Below are positions 33,819 to 42,691 of a stretch of 64,000 bases of DNA, piece after piece. This stretch comes from Mesorhizobium sp. M8A.F.Ca.ET.218.01.1.1 (GTDB lineage: Bacteria; Pseudomonadota; Alphaproteobacteria; Rhizobiales; Rhizobiaceae). A program made the position numbers and the translations under genes. The DNA is taken from assembly GCF_004791165.1 (NCBI RefSeq), contig NZ_SRUZ01000005.1, positions 434,001-498,000 on the forward strand, read 5' to 3'. The notes beneath the pieces are model-generated. The model searched no databases. It was not told where the DNA came from and saw only the letters and a program-made list of their open reading frames with translations. Within the stretch, counting starts at the first letter, position 1, and every line of letters begins with the position of its first letter.

Positions 33819-34460
33819 TCAGGTTTTCGGCGTGCCGCCTCGCTGGTTGACCGACTGCCAGACATTCGGATTCTGCTGCGACTGACGTTTCAGAAAGTAG
33901 TAGCCGGTCGCGTTCCAGGGCCTGATTTCGTCGACCATATTGTCGAGGACGAGATCGCCTTTGTCGGTTTTCACCGTCAGGATGGTGTGGCCCTCATTGT
34001 TGAGGTCGCGCACGACCGTCATCAGCAGCGCCTGTCTGGGAAATCCAGCCTCCTGAAGGAGCTTGCGTTTGTAGAGTGCGTAGATCTTGCAATCGCCCTT
34101 GCCGTCAACCGGGTAATCCCAATGGTCCGCCATTGTGCCCCAGTGATCGAAATTGCTGACGGGTTCGATGGCGCTGTTCGCCTTCTGATTTATCCGCTTG
34201 AGGATGCGGAGGTTCCGTGCTGTCAGCTTGACATTCGCGGCCGGCAGAGCGGGCACCTTGCACTCTTTTGGCCGGCGATGACAGAAGTCGATCCAACCGT
34301 AGGGGACGCTGGTGCTTCCACCCACGGCGGCGGCAGAAGATTGCGTCGATCGCGCCTTGAACCACGTCGACTGTGCTGCCGCCGGACTGGCTTGCAGCGC
34401 TGTCGCGCCAATCAACGAAACGAAGCCAAGCAGGAAAGACGAAGTCAGGACGGGCCGCAT
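33819..34460 (-). CDS. Transglutaminase-like cysteine proteinase (BTLCP family), exported
   Basis: 213 residues with a signal peptide (VLTSSFLLGFVSLIGATALQA, residues 4-24). The mature domain is the bacterial transglutaminase-like cysteine proteinase type (DUF920/BTLCP), with a complete triad: Cys124 in GKGDCKIYAL, His158 in NEGHTILTV, Asp173 in LVLDNM. Two further cysteines (C60, C67) may pair. In related systems such proteins (LapG) cut membrane-anchored adhesins, but LapG partners are not in this window and this protein is only a relative. The start ATG at 34460 is preferred because it leads directly into the signal peptide. It converges on the caspase-fold gene. Confidence 0.88.
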   Translation of the reverse strand: MRPVLTSSFLLGFVSLIGATALQASPAAAQSTWFKARSTQSSAAAVGGSTSVPYGWIDFCHRRPKECKVPALPAANVKLTARNLRILKRINQKANSAIEPVSNFDHWGTMADHWDYPVDGKGDCKIYALYKRKLLQEAGFPRQALLMTVVRDLNNEGHTILTVKTDKGDLVLDNMVDEIRPWNATGYYFLKRQSQQNPNVWQSVNQRGGTPKT

Positions 34461-34565
34461 TGCCAAAACCACCACCGCAACGAGGAACTGGTGCTGCGTT
34501 CGTGCGCAAAAGGCAGCCCAAGCAGTCAAAGACCTAATAATGTCTTAATGTGGATTGTGTTCGCT

Positions 34566-34727
34566 TCAAGGTCGCGGCCGGGATTCAGGTTGGGAACGCC
34601 GGCAATAGCCTGTCGCTGAGAGAATACGCTCGACGAAGGCAGGCACCATCCGTGTCGCCGGCCGCTCGATCTGTTCGTCGAAACGGGAGGCCCAGCCGGC
34701 GCATTTCAGGTTGAGTTCGATCGTCAA
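34566..34727 (-). other. Gene-poor gap 34461-34857 with a short open frame of uncertain status
   Basis: Nearly 400 bases separate tldD and the BTLCP gene. On the minus strand a 53-codon frame from a TTG at 34727 reads plausibly (IELNLKCAGWASRFDEQ, then RMVPAFVERIL) with a gaggagg about 11 bases upstream. A second short frame (34768-34839, GTG start) continues in the tldD frame after its stop and reads EEIGEAVTHFDLFVAIETSG. They are in different frames. They could be two small genes, or pieces of one decayed gene split by a frameshift; I do not recognise either. Confidence 0.3.
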
Positions 34728-34857
34728 GGCGTCGGCAGCGCGCCTCCTCGACCAACCCCGCCGCCGGCTAGACGCTGCCGCTCGTTTCTATCGCCACGAA
34801 CAGGTCGAAATGCGTCACCGCTTCGCCGATTTCTTCCACGCCGAACGGCGCCGAGCC

Positions 34858-36270
34858 TCAAACCCGGGTGCCACCGACCGTCATCTGGTTCATCCTCAGA
34901 TGCGGCTGGCCGACGCCGACCGGCACGCCCTGGCCGGCCTTGCCGCACATGCCGATGCCATTGTCGAGCTTCATGTCGTTGCCGACCATCGAGACGCGGT
35001 GCATGGCGTCAGGTCCGTTGCCGATCAGCATGGCACCCTTGATCGGCTGCGTCACCTTGCCGTTCTCGATCATGTAAGCCTCGGTGCAGCCGAACACGAA
35101 TTTGCCCGACGTGATGTCGACCTGGCCGCCGCCGAAGGAGACGGCATAGATGCCGTTCTTGACCGAGGCGATGATCTCGTCCGGCTCCATGTCGCCCGAG
35201 GTCATGTAGGTGTTGGTCATGCGCGGCATCGGCTGGTGCGCATAGCCTTCGCGCCGGCCATTGCCGGTGGCTTTCATGCCCAACAGACGCGCGTTCTGCC
35301 GGTCCTGCATGTAGCCGACCAGCTTGCCGTCCTCGATCAAAACGTTGCGGGCCGAAGGCGTGCCTTCATCGTCGACGGTGAGCGACCCGCGCCGCTCGGC
35401 GATGGTGCCGTCGTCGACGACGGTGACGCCCTTGGCGGCCACCTGCTGCCCCATCAGGCCGGCGAAGGCCGAGGTCTTCTTGCGATTGAAATCGCCTTCC
35501 AGCCCGTGCCCAACGGCTTCGTGCAGCATCACGCCCGGCCAGCCGCTGGACAGCACGATGTCGAAAGTGCCCGCCGGGGCCGGGATCGCCTCGAGGTTGA
35601 CCAGCGCCTGCCTGAGCGCCTCCCTGGCGGCGTGCTTCCAGCTGTCCTCGACCAGGAAGTCGCCGAACGCCTTTCGCCCGCCCATGCCATAGGAGCCGCT
35701 CTCCTGGCGGTCGCCATCGCCGACGACGACCGAGACGTTGACGCGGACCAGCGGCCTGATATCGCGCACCACCTGGCCGTCGGCGCGCACGATCTCGATA
35801 TGCTGCCAGGATGCGGCGATCGAGGCCGTTACCTGGCGCACGCGTGGATCCTCGGCGCGCAGCCAGGCGTCGATTTCCTGCAGCAGCTTCCCCTTGGCCT
35901 CGAAGGAAGGCGAGGGGATCGGGTTCTCGTCGCCGTAGAGATGGCGGTTGGTGCGGGCGGGGGCCGCGGCAAGCGTGCCGGAATACCCACCCTTGACGGT
36001 CGACACGGCATTGGCCGCGCGCAGCAGCGACGCCTCGGACAGGTCGCTGGAATGAGCGTAGCCGCTGGCTTCGCCGGCGACCGCACGCAGGCCAAAGCCC
36101 TGGTCGGTGTTGAAATTGGCGGTCTTTAGCCGGCCGTTGTCGAACATCAGCGCCTCGCTCTCGCTGTATTCGAGGAAAAGCTCGCCGTCGTCGGCGCCCT
36201 TGATGGTGTCGGCGACGATCTGCTTGATGCGGTCGTCTGAAATGTCGAATTGGCCGATCAGGCTGTTCAT
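34858..36270 (-). CDS. tldD: Metalloprotease TldD
   Basis: Catalytic subunit of the TldD/TldE protease that degrades unfolded peptides and matures microcin B17 and CcdA in E. coli. 470 residues. The zinc motif HEAVGHGLEGD (HExxxH) lies near residue 250, and the third ligand region is KFVFGCTEAYMIENG near 405. The rest is typical: EYSESEALMFDNGRLK, GFGLRAVAGEASGYA, YMTSGDMEPDEIIA. Start is the ATG at 36270 (MNSLIGQFD); the frame is open 45 codons further but that sequence is not family-like. TldE is not in this window. IalB gene lies upstream on the same strand. Confidence 0.95.
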   Translation of the reverse strand: MNSLIGQFDISDDRIKQIVADTIKGADDGELFLEYSESEALMFDNGRLKTANFNTDQGFGLRAVAGEASGYAHSSDLSEASLLRAANAVSTVKGGYSGTLAAAPARTNRHLYGDENPIPSPSFEAKGKLLQEIDAWLRAEDPRVRQVTASIAASWQHIEIVRADGQVVRDIRPLVRVNVSVVVGDGDRQESGSYGMGGRKAFGDFLVEDSWKHAAREALRQALVNLEAIPAPAGTFDIVLSSGWPGVMLHEAVGHGLEGDFNRKKTSAFAGLMGQQVAAKGVTVVDDGTIAERRGSLTVDDEGTPSARNVLIEDGKLVGYMQDRQNARLLGMKATGNGRREGYAHQPMPRMTNTYMTSGDMEPDEIIASVKNGIYAVSFGGGQVDITSGKFVFGCTEAYMIENGKVTQPIKGAMLIGNGPDAMHRVSMVGNDMKLDNGIGMCGKAGQGVPVGVGQPHLRMNQMTVGGTRV

Positions 36271-36442
36271 GGCGCGTCCGTCCGTGGGATGATTGCTTTC
36301 CCCCGATGTAGGCGTGAAGCCGCGCCCGCACAATCGGCAATGAAGATCAGCGCCGACGAATGACATCGTCCGCTCGATGGCAAGGCATGCATCCGGGGTC
36401 GGCAAAAGCCGCGTCCAGGTCTGGTTCAGCGCGAGGCCGCGA

Positions 36443-37003
36443 TCAGGGCAGGGCGGCGAAACCCTCGGCGAAACCCTTGAGGTCGACCGGGATGCCGATG
36501 CCTTCCTCAGGCGTCTGGAAGACGATGAACGTTGCCGACGTGCCGGTCTTCAGCGTGTCGAGCAGGGGCTTTTCGAGAATGACCTCGGCATAACACCCGT
36601 CCTGGAAGCAGCGCACGAAATAGGCGCGGCCGATGTCCTTGCCGTCGACGTTGAGACCGAGGCCGTTCGGCAACAGCACGCCGAGCGGCGCCAGCACGCG
36701 CAGGATCTCGGCCTTGTTGTCGGCGGTGCGCAGCACGACGACCGAAAGCCCCATCTCCGGACGGTCCTCGGCGACGACGTTCTGCATCATCACGCATTGT
36801 TCCGAGGTCGCGCCGGCCGGCGTGTCGCAGATGATCGACCATGCGCCATGCGTCGACTTGACCGTGCCGCTCGGCTGGGCCGCATTGGCCTGCCCGGCGA
36901 CGAACAGACCGGCCGCCGACAGGACGGCGAGAAACATGGCGTTTGCCAGGGTTCTCGAAAGTCTCAGTCGCGTATGCCTCAGTCTCGAAAGCCAAGAGTT
37001 CAT
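36443..37003 (-). CDS. Invasion-associated locus B (IalB) family periplasmic protein
   Basis: Exported protein of 186 residues. Long signal region with a basic start (RLRHTRLRLSRTL) and hydrophobic core (MFLAVLSAAGLFVAGQANA). The mature IalB domain has the usual start THGAWSIICDTP with the first cysteine, CVMMQNV with the second, and the paired CFQDGC in the second half, probably forming disulfides. IalB of Bartonella aids red-cell invasion, but homologues are universal in free-living rhizobia and the role there is unknown. Start ATG at 37003; an upstream GTG at 37024 is less likely. Confidence 0.9.
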   Translation of the reverse strand: MNSWLSRLRHTRLRLSRTLANAMFLAVLSAAGLFVAGQANAAQPSGTVKSTHGAWSIICDTPAGATSEQCVMMQNVVAEDRPEMGLSVVVLRTADNKAEILRVLAPLGVLLPNGLGLNVDGKDIGRAYFVRCFQDGCYAEVILEKPLLDTLKTGTSATFIVFQTPEEGIGIPVDLKGFAEGFAALP

Positions 37004-37024
37004 GACGGCTCCATTGCGAATCAC

Positions 37025-37379
37025 GGCACTTTAAGCTGCGCCAATGCCAAGTAAAGGACGAGACCGCGGCCGGACTGTCCCGAAACAGGCAATACAGCGC
37101 TTTTCCCTGTCAAATTCGCCTGAATTACGACGCTCTGCGGGCTCCGCCAGCGTAGGGCGGACAGCCCGCCGAACATACGCGATTCGCCACCATCGCCATT
37201 GCCTTCGAAGAGCCATGTCAGCTTGCGCGCAAAAATGCCGCACGGTTTCGACCGCTCCTTTCTTGCGGAGGGAAAAAGAGTATGGTTTGAACCACCTTGA
37301 GACTGTCGGGATTCCCGTCCCGGCATTGTTCGTTATTCTCGTTGGCGCAGCCGCGAGGAACTGGGAGACGAAGAGGGCG
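37025..37379. promoter_or_regulatory. Promoter region of the cox operon
   Basis: 355 bases with no convincing gene between the divergent IalB and coxB genes. The upstream plus-strand frame is open but low in family-like content. An AT-rich patch (gagggaaaaagagtatggtttgaacc) near 37268-37293 is a plausible core promoter zone; I see no clear FNR or other known operator. Confidence 0.35.
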
Positions 37380-38276
37380 ATGAGAAATTTCCTAGCTGGC
37401 GCCAGGTTTCTAGCAAGTGCCAAGTTTCTGAGTGCTTGCGCCGCCACGATTTTTGCCGGCACATCCGCCCAAGCCGACCAGCCCGTGGAGTGGGAGACCA
37501 CCTTCCAGGCGCCGGCGACCGACATGATGCGGCAGATCGAGTGGTTCGGAAACTACACGATGTGGTTCATCGTTCCGATCACCATCCTGGTGCTCCTTCT
37601 CCTCGCCTACTGCATCGTGAGGTTTCGCGCGAGCGCCAACCCGGTTCCCTCCAAGACCAGCCACAACACGCTGATCGAGGTGATCTGGACCGTCGGCCCG
37701 GTCGTGGTCCTGCTTTGCCTGGCCATTCCCTCGTTCCAGCTCTTGACCGCGCAGTACACGCCGCCGGAAGAGGCCAAGCTCACCGTCAAGGCGACCGGCA
37801 ACCAGTGGAACTGGGACTACGAATACCAGACCGACAACACGCTCGCCTTCAACTCCGCGATCCTCCAGGACGGCGACCGCGCCAAGGCCGGCAAGGAAGA
37901 CCGCAAGGTCTATCCGCGCCTGCTCGCCGTCGACAATGAACTGGTGGTGCCGGTCAACACCATGACCCGCGTGCTCGTCACCGCGACCGACGTGATCCAC
38001 TCCTTCGCCATGCCGTCCTTCGGCATCAAGATCGACGCCATTCCAGGCCGTACCAACGAGACCTGGTTCAAGGCGGAGAAGGAAGGCTTGTATTATGGCC
38101 AGTGCTCGCAGCTCTGCGGCAAGGACCATGCCTTCATGCCGATCGCCATCCGTGTCGTCTCGGATGCGCAGTTCAAGACTTGGCTGGCGGCAGCCAAGAC
38201 CGATCTGCCGGGCGCCAACAAGACGCTCATGGCCGAGGTCGATGGCCAGAACAAAGTAGCGGCCGCCGGCAATTGA
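37380..38276 (+). CDS. coxB: Cytochrome c oxidase subunit II (aa3 type)
   Basis: Membrane subunit that takes electrons from cytochrome c through the CuA centre. 298 residues: a signal-like N-terminus, two transmembrane helices (about 58-80 and 100-122), then the periplasmic cupredoxin domain with ATGNQWNWDYEY and the CuA ligands His207, Cys242, Cys246, His250 and Met253 (YGQCSQLCGKDHAFMP). No haem-c motif follows, so it is not a caa3 fusion. The start ATG at 37380 follows gggagacgaag. First gene of the oxidase operon; the 376 bases before it hold no other gene and presumably the promoter. Confidence 0.97.
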   Translation: MRNFLAGARFLASAKFLSACAATIFAGTSAQADQPVEWETTFQAPATDMMRQIEWFGNYTMWFIVPITILVLLLLAYCIVRFRASANPVPSKTSHNTLIEVIWTVGPVVVLLCLAIPSFQLLTAQYTPPEEAKLTVKATGNQWNWDYEYQTDNTLAFNSAILQDGDRAKAGKEDRKVYPRLLAVDNELVVPVNTMTRVLVTATDVIHSFAMPSFGIKIDAIPGRTNETWFKAEKEGLYYGQCSQLCGKDHAFMPIAIRVVSDAQFKTWLAAAKTDLPGANKTLMAEVDGQNKVAAAGN

Positions 38277-38314
38277 TGCCGCGGTTTAGCAAGATTTAGG
38301 GAACGGAGCGGAAC

Positions 38315-39967
38315 ATGGCAGACGCTGCAGCTCACGACGGGCACGACCACAAGCCGTATCATGGCTGGGTGCGGTGGGTTTATTCGACCAACCACAAGGA
38401 CATCGGTACGCTCTACCTGATCTTCGCGATCATGGCCGGTATCATCGGCGGCGCGCTGTCGGTCGCCATCCGCATGGAGCTGCAGGAGCCTGGCATCCAG
38501 ATCTTCAGCGGCCTGGCGCAGATGGTCTACGGCATGAACGGTGACGCCGCGGTCGACGGCGGCAAAAGCATGTACAATGCCTTCGCCACCGCGCACGCCC
38601 TGATCATGATCTTCTTCATGGTCATGCCGGCGCTGATCGGCGGTTTTGCCAACTGGATGGTGCCGATCATGATCGGTGCGCCGGACATGGCGTTCCCGCG
38701 CATGAACAACATTTCGTTCTGGCTGCTGCCGCCGGCCTTCATCCTGCTGCTCACCTCGATGTTCGTGCCGAGTGCGCCGGGCGCCTACGGCGTTGGTGGC
38801 GGCTGGACGCTCTACCCACCCCTCTCGACCTCGGGTCAGCCCGGTCCGGCCATGGATCTGGCGATCCTGTCGATCCACATCGCCGGCGCCTCCTCGATCC
38901 TCGGCGCCATCAATTTCATCACCACGATCTTCAACATGCGCGCCCCTGGCATGACGCTGCACAAGATGCCGCTGTTTGCCTGGTCGGTGCTGGTCACTGC
39001 GTTCCTGTTGTTGCTGTCCCTGCCGGTTCTGGCCGGCGGCATCACCATGCTGCTCACCGACCGCAATTTTGGCACCACCTTCTTCGCTCCCGATGGCGGC
39101 GGTGATCCGCTGCTGTTCCAGCACCTGTTCTGGTTCTTCGGCCATCCGGAAGTCTACATCCTGATCCTGCCGGGCTTCGGCATCATCAGCCATATCGTCT
39201 CGACCTTCTCGAGGAAGCCGGTGTTCGGTTATCTCGGGATGGCTTACGCCATGGTCGCGATCGGCGCCGTCGGCTTCATCGTCTGGGCGCACCACATGTA
39301 CACGACCGGCCTGTCGCTCGACACGCAGCGTTATTTCGTCTTCGCCACCATGGTCATCGCGGTGCCGACGGGCGTGAAGATCTTCTCCTGGATCGCAACG
39401 ATGTGGGGCGGGTCGATCTCGTTCAAGACGCCGATGCTGTGGGCGCTGGGCTTCATCTTCCTGTTCACCATCGGCGGCGTCACCGGCGTCCAGCTGGCCA
39501 ATGCCGGCCTCGACCGGTCGCTGCATGACACCTATTTCGTCATTGCCCACTTCCACTACGTGCTGTCGCTGGGCGCGGTGTTCGCCATCTTCGCCGGCTG
39601 GTACTACTGGTTCCCGAAGATGACCGGCTACATGTACTCGCCCGTCATCGCCAACACCCACTTCTGGGTCACCTTCGTCGGCGTCAACCTGATCTTCTTC
39701 CCGCAGCATTTCCTCGGCCTCGCCGGCATGCCGCGCCGCACCATCGACTATCCCGATGCGTTTGCGGGCTGGAACTATGTGTCGTCCATCGGTTCTTATA
39801 TCTCGGCCGTCGGCGTCCTGATCTTCCTCTACTGCGTGTTCGAAGCCTTCCAGAAGAAGCGGGTGGCCGGCGCCAATCCGTGGGGCGAGGGTGCAACGAC
39901 GCTTGAATGGCAGCTGCCTTCGCCGCCGCCCTTCCACCAGTGGGAGCAGTTGCCGAAGATCAAGTAA
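38315..39967 (+). CDS. coxA: Cytochrome c oxidase subunit I (aa3 type)
   Basis: Catalytic subunit with haem a and the haem a3-CuB site, 550 residues and 12 transmembrane helices. Ligands and channel residues are visible: ATAHALIMIFFMVMPALIGGFANW (haem a His), WFFGHPEVYILILPGFG (CuB His with the Glu of the D-channel, type A1), VWAHHMYTTGL (CuB His pair), and HDTYFVIAHFHYVLSLGAVFAIFAG (haem ligands). The C-terminal WQLPSPPPFH stretch is typical. Starts 38 bases after coxB. A terminator-like hairpin follows. Confidence 0.98.
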   Translation: MADAAAHDGHDHKPYHGWVRWVYSTNHKDIGTLYLIFAIMAGIIGGALSVAIRMELQEPGIQIFSGLAQMVYGMNGDAAVDGGKSMYNAFATAHALIMIFFMVMPALIGGFANWMVPIMIGAPDMAFPRMNNISFWLLPPAFILLLTSMFVPSAPGAYGVGGGWTLYPPLSTSGQPGPAMDLAILSIHIAGASSILGAINFITTIFNMRAPGMTLHKMPLFAWSVLVTAFLLLLSLPVLAGGITMLLTDRNFGTTFFAPDGGGDPLLFQHLFWFFGHPEVYILILPGFGIISHIVSTFSRKPVFGYLGMAYAMVAIGAVGFIVWAHHMYTTGLSLDTQRYFVFATMVIAVPTGVKIFSWIATMWGGSISFKTPMLWALGFIFLFTIGGVTGVQLANAGLDRSLHDTYFVIAHFHYVLSLGAVFAIFAGWYYWFPKMTGYMYSPVIANTHFWVTFVGVNLIFFPQHFLGLAGMPRRTIDYPDAFAGWNYVSSIGSYISAVGVLIFLYCVFEAFQKKRVAGANPWGEGATTLEWQLPSPPPFHQWEQLPKIK

Positions 39968-39988
39968 GGCGGCTTCCCCTCGAATGCG

Positions 39989-40013
39989 AAACCGCCGGTC
40001 CGCCGGCGGTTTT
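39989..40013 (+). terminator. Hairpin terminator between coxA and ctaB
   Basis: aaaccgccgg and ccggcggttt form a perfect 10-base stem with a 4-base loop, followed by a T. It lies 21 bases after coxA and 30 before ctaB. The T-run is short (4), so it may attenuate rather than stop transcription, giving more CoxB/CoxA than assembly factors. Confidence 0.7.
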
Positions 40014-40042
40014 GGCCAACGGAATAATGGACTTCAGTACGC

Positions 40043-40987
40043 ATGGCCCTAGTCGACGAAACCAGCATTGACGAAGCGGGCTTCCGCATGTCGGAAGCGA
40101 CGGCGGGCGATTTCTTCGCCCTCCTGAAGCCGCGCGTCATGTCGCTGGTGGTGTTCACCGCCTTTGTCGGGCTGGTCGCCGCACCGGTGACCATCAATCC
40201 GCTGCTGGCGGTGATAGCCATCCTGGCCATTGCGATTGGGGCTGGCGCCTCCGGTGCCCTCAACATGTGGTACGACGCCGACATCGACGCGGTAATGACC
40301 AGGACCGCCAGCCGCCCGGTCCCGTCGGGCCGTATCCAGCCGCACGAGGCGCTCAGCTTCGGCCTGGTGCTTTCGGTCCTGTCGGTGATGACGCTCGGCG
40401 TGCTGGTCAACTGGCTGGCCGCCACGCTGCTGGCCTTCACCATCTTCTTCTATGCCGTCGTGTACACGATGTGGCTGAAACGCTCGACGCCGCAGAACAT
40501 CGTCATCGGCGGTGCCGCGGGCGCCATTCCTCCGGTGATCGGCTGGGCTGCGGTGACCGGGTCGGTCAGTTTCGAAAGCATCATCCTGTTCCTGATCATT
40601 TTCCTTTGGACGCCGCCGCATTTCTGGGCGCTTGCGCTGTTCAAGTCCGAGGACTATGGCCGCGCCGGCATCCCGATGATGCCGAACGTCGCTGGTCATG
40701 CATCGACCCGTCGTCAGATTTTCGCCTATGCATTGGTGCTGGCCCCGGTTGGCGTGGTGCCCTGGCTGCTCGGCTACACGACGCCATTCTATGGCATGGC
40801 CGCTCTGCTGCTGGGCGCTGGTTTCGTCTGGTATGCCTGGAAAGTGCTTGGCATGGTCGACGATGACCGCGCCATGAAGCCGGCCAAGGCCCTGTTCGCC
40901 TATTCGCTGCTCTATCTCTTCGCCATCTTCGCCGCCTATCTGGCCGACAGTGTCGTCGAACGCGCGCTTGCCATGGGTGGGGCATGA
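40043..40987 (+). CDS. ctaB: Protoheme IX farnesyltransferase (heme O synthase)
   Basis: Integral membrane prenyltransferase that converts haem b to haem o, the precursor of the haem a used by the oxidase. 314 residues, about nine helices. Aspartate motifs NMWYDADIDAVMTRTASRPVPSG near residue 75 and the loop FLWTPPHFWALALFKSEDYGRAGIPMMP near 190 are family hallmarks. Starts with MALVDETSI at 40043. Its stop overlaps the coxF start by 4 bases. Confidence 0.96.
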   Translation: MALVDETSIDEAGFRMSEATAGDFFALLKPRVMSLVVFTAFVGLVAAPVTINPLLAVIAILAIAIGAGASGALNMWYDADIDAVMTRTASRPVPSGRIQPHEALSFGLVLSVLSVMTLGVLVNWLAATLLAFTIFFYAVVYTMWLKRSTPQNIVIGGAAGAIPPVIGWAAVTGSVSFESIILFLIIFLWTPPHFWALALFKSEDYGRAGIPMMPNVAGHASTRRQIFAYALVLAPVGVVPWLLGYTTPFYGMAALLLGAGFVWYAWKVLGMVDDDRAMKPAKALFAYSLLYLFAIFAAYLADSVVERALAMGGA

Positions 40988-41151
40988 CCATGGTCGAGAA
41001 AGAACTCGAGACGGTCACGTTGACCGAGCGCCAGAAGAAGGCCCAGCGCAGCCGTTCCGTCGCGATTGGCGTGGCGCTGGCTCTGCTGGTCGTGATTTTC
41101 TACATCGCGACGATCGTGAAGTTCGGCCACAATTTGTCGGGCAAGATGTGA
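40984..41151 (+). CDS. coxF: Small cytochrome c oxidase-associated protein CoxF
   Basis: Single-span membrane protein of 55 residues, below most gene-calling cut-offs. Polar N-terminus (TMVEKELETVTLTERQKKAQR), one hydrophobic helix (VAIGVALALLVVIFYIATIV, residues 26-45) and a short tail ending in NLSGKM. Position between ctaB and ctaG, overlapping both by a few bases (ATGA and TGATG), matches the small CoxF/'hypothetical' gene seen in alphaproteobacterial cox operons. Its role in assembly is not established; I infer it from conserved position and topology. Confidence 0.85.
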   Translation: MTMVEKELETVTLTERQKKAQRSRSVAIGVALALLVVIFYIATIVKFGHNLSGKM

Positions 41152-41783
41152 TGAGCGCCGAGACGCCCAGAAAGACGGCGGGCAAGACCAGCAACCGCGT
41201 CGTCGCGGCTGTCTGCCTCGCCTTCTTCACCGGCATGATCGGCATGGCCTATGCAGCCGTGCCGCTGTACAAGATGTTCTGCCAGGCGACCGGTTATGGC
41301 GGCACGACGCAGCGTGTCGAGAAGCAGTATGCCGGCCGCGTGCTTGACCGCGAGATCACCGTCCGCTTCGATGCCAACATTGCCGGCGTGCCGTGGGAGT
41401 TCCAGCCGGTCCAGCGCTCGATGACCATGAAGATCGGCGAGACCGTGCAGGCACATTATCAGGCCACCAACAAGTTCGATCGCCTAGTCACCGGCCGCGC
41501 CACGTTCAACGTGCAGCCGGAACTGGCGGGCCCTTACTTCAACAAGGTCGAATGCTTCTGCTTCACCGATACGACGCTGAAGCCCGGCGAGACGCTGGAC
41601 ATGCCGGTCCTGTTCTATGTGGATCCCGACATCGTGAACGTGCCGGAACTGAAGGACATCAAGACGATCACGCTGTCCTATACGATGTTCCCGGTCGAGA
41701 AGAACAAGCCGGTCGCCTCCTCGGAGCCGGCCAAGGGCAATAGCAAGACAGTTTCAGATACCGAAGGAAATCTCGGGGGTTGA
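41151..41783 (+). CDS. ctaG: Cytochrome c oxidase assembly protein CtaG (Cox11 family)
   Basis: Copper chaperone that builds the CuB centre in subunit I. 210 residues: one N-terminal membrane helix (VVAAVCLAFFTGMIGMAYAAVPLY) with the conserved FCQATGYGGT just after it, then a periplasmic immunoglobulin-like domain with the copper-binding CxC motif in KVECFCFTDTTLKPGE near residue 140, and DMPVLFYVDPDI. The start overlaps the coxF stop. C-terminal tail is polar and variable. Confidence 0.95.
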   Translation: MSAETPRKTAGKTSNRVVAAVCLAFFTGMIGMAYAAVPLYKMFCQATGYGGTTQRVEKQYAGRVLDREITVRFDANIAGVPWEFQPVQRSMTMKIGETVQAHYQATNKFDRLVTGRATFNVQPELAGPYFNKVECFCFTDTTLKPGETLDMPVLFYVDPDIVNVPELKDIKTITLSYTMFPVEKNKPVASSEPAKGNSKTVSDTEGNLGG

Positions 41784-41784
41784 T

Positions 41785-42666
41785 ATGGCAGACGCGCACG
41801 CAAAACCACACCATGACTACCATCTCGTCGACCCGAGCCCGTGGCCTTTCCTGGGATCGGTCGGGGCGCTTGTCACCGCTTTTGGCGGTGTCTGCCTCAT
41901 GGAATACCTGAAGGGCGGTTCCTTCCCGATCTTCGGCTTCAACATTGCCAATCCTTGGCTGTTCTTCATCGGCATCGTGATCGTGCTGTACACCATGTTC
42001 GCCTGGTGGTCGGACACGATCAAGGAAGCGCATGAGGGCCACCACACGCGCGTCGTGTCGCTGCACCTGCGCTACGGCATGATCATGTTCATCGCCTCGG
42101 AGGTGATGTTTTTCGTCGCCTGGTTCTGGGCCTATTTCGATGCCAGTCTTTTTGCCGGTGAGGTGCAGAACTACGCGCGCCACACGTTTACCGGTGGTGT
42201 CTGGCCGCCGAAGGGCATGGAGGTTCTCGATCCCTTCCACCTGCCGCTTTACAACACCGTCATCCTGCTGCTGTCGGGCACCACGGTCACCTGGGCGCAT
42301 CACTCGCTCATCCATGGCGACCGTAAGGGGCTGGTCAACGGCCTCGTGCTGACCGTCGGCCTCGGCATGCTGTTCACCATGGTGCAGGCCTACGAGTACA
42401 TGCACGCGCCGTTCGGCTTCAAGGATTCCATCTACGGCGCCACCTTCTTCATGGCGACCGGCTTCCATGGCTTCCATGTCATCATTGGCACCATCTTCCT
42501 GCTGGTCTGCCTGATCCGCGCGATGAAGGGCGACTTCACCCCCAAGCAGCATTTCGGCTTCGAGGCGGCCGCCTGGTACTGGCACTTCGTCGACGTGGTC
42601 TGGCTGTTCCTGTTCGCCTCGATCTACGTCTGGGGATCGGTCGGCGCGGTGATCGAGGGCCACTGA
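41785..42666 (+). CDS. coxC: Cytochrome c oxidase subunit III
   Basis: Seven-helix subunit III of the aa3 oxidase, 293 residues. It starts MADAHAKPHHDYHLVDPSPWPF and carries FIASEVMFFVAWFWAYF, GTTVTWAHHSLIHGDR, EYMHAPFGFKDSIYGATFFMATGFHGFHVIIG and WYWHFVDVVWLFLF, all highly conserved. It stabilises the catalytic core and the D-channel. Begins 1 base after ctaG. A strong intrinsic terminator follows at 42692. Confidence 0.97.
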   Translation: MADAHAKPHHDYHLVDPSPWPFLGSVGALVTAFGGVCLMEYLKGGSFPIFGFNIANPWLFFIGIVIVLYTMFAWWSDTIKEAHEGHHTRVVSLHLRYGMIMFIASEVMFFVAWFWAYFDASLFAGEVQNYARHTFTGGVWPPKGMEVLDPFHLPLYNTVILLLSGTTVTWAHHSLIHGDRKGLVNGLVLTVGLGMLFTMVQAYEYMHAPFGFKDSIYGATFFMATGFHGFHVIIGTIFLLVCLIRAMKGDFTPKQHFGFEAAAWYWHFVDVVWLFLFASIYVWGSVGAVIEGH

Positions 42667-42691
42667 TCCAGCCTTTGGGATTTCGATTTGG

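Noticed and set aside
38093..39937. A long minus-strand frame opposite coxA
   Set aside because: coxA is unmistakable on the plus strand with all haem and copper ligands; the antisense frame shows no domain.
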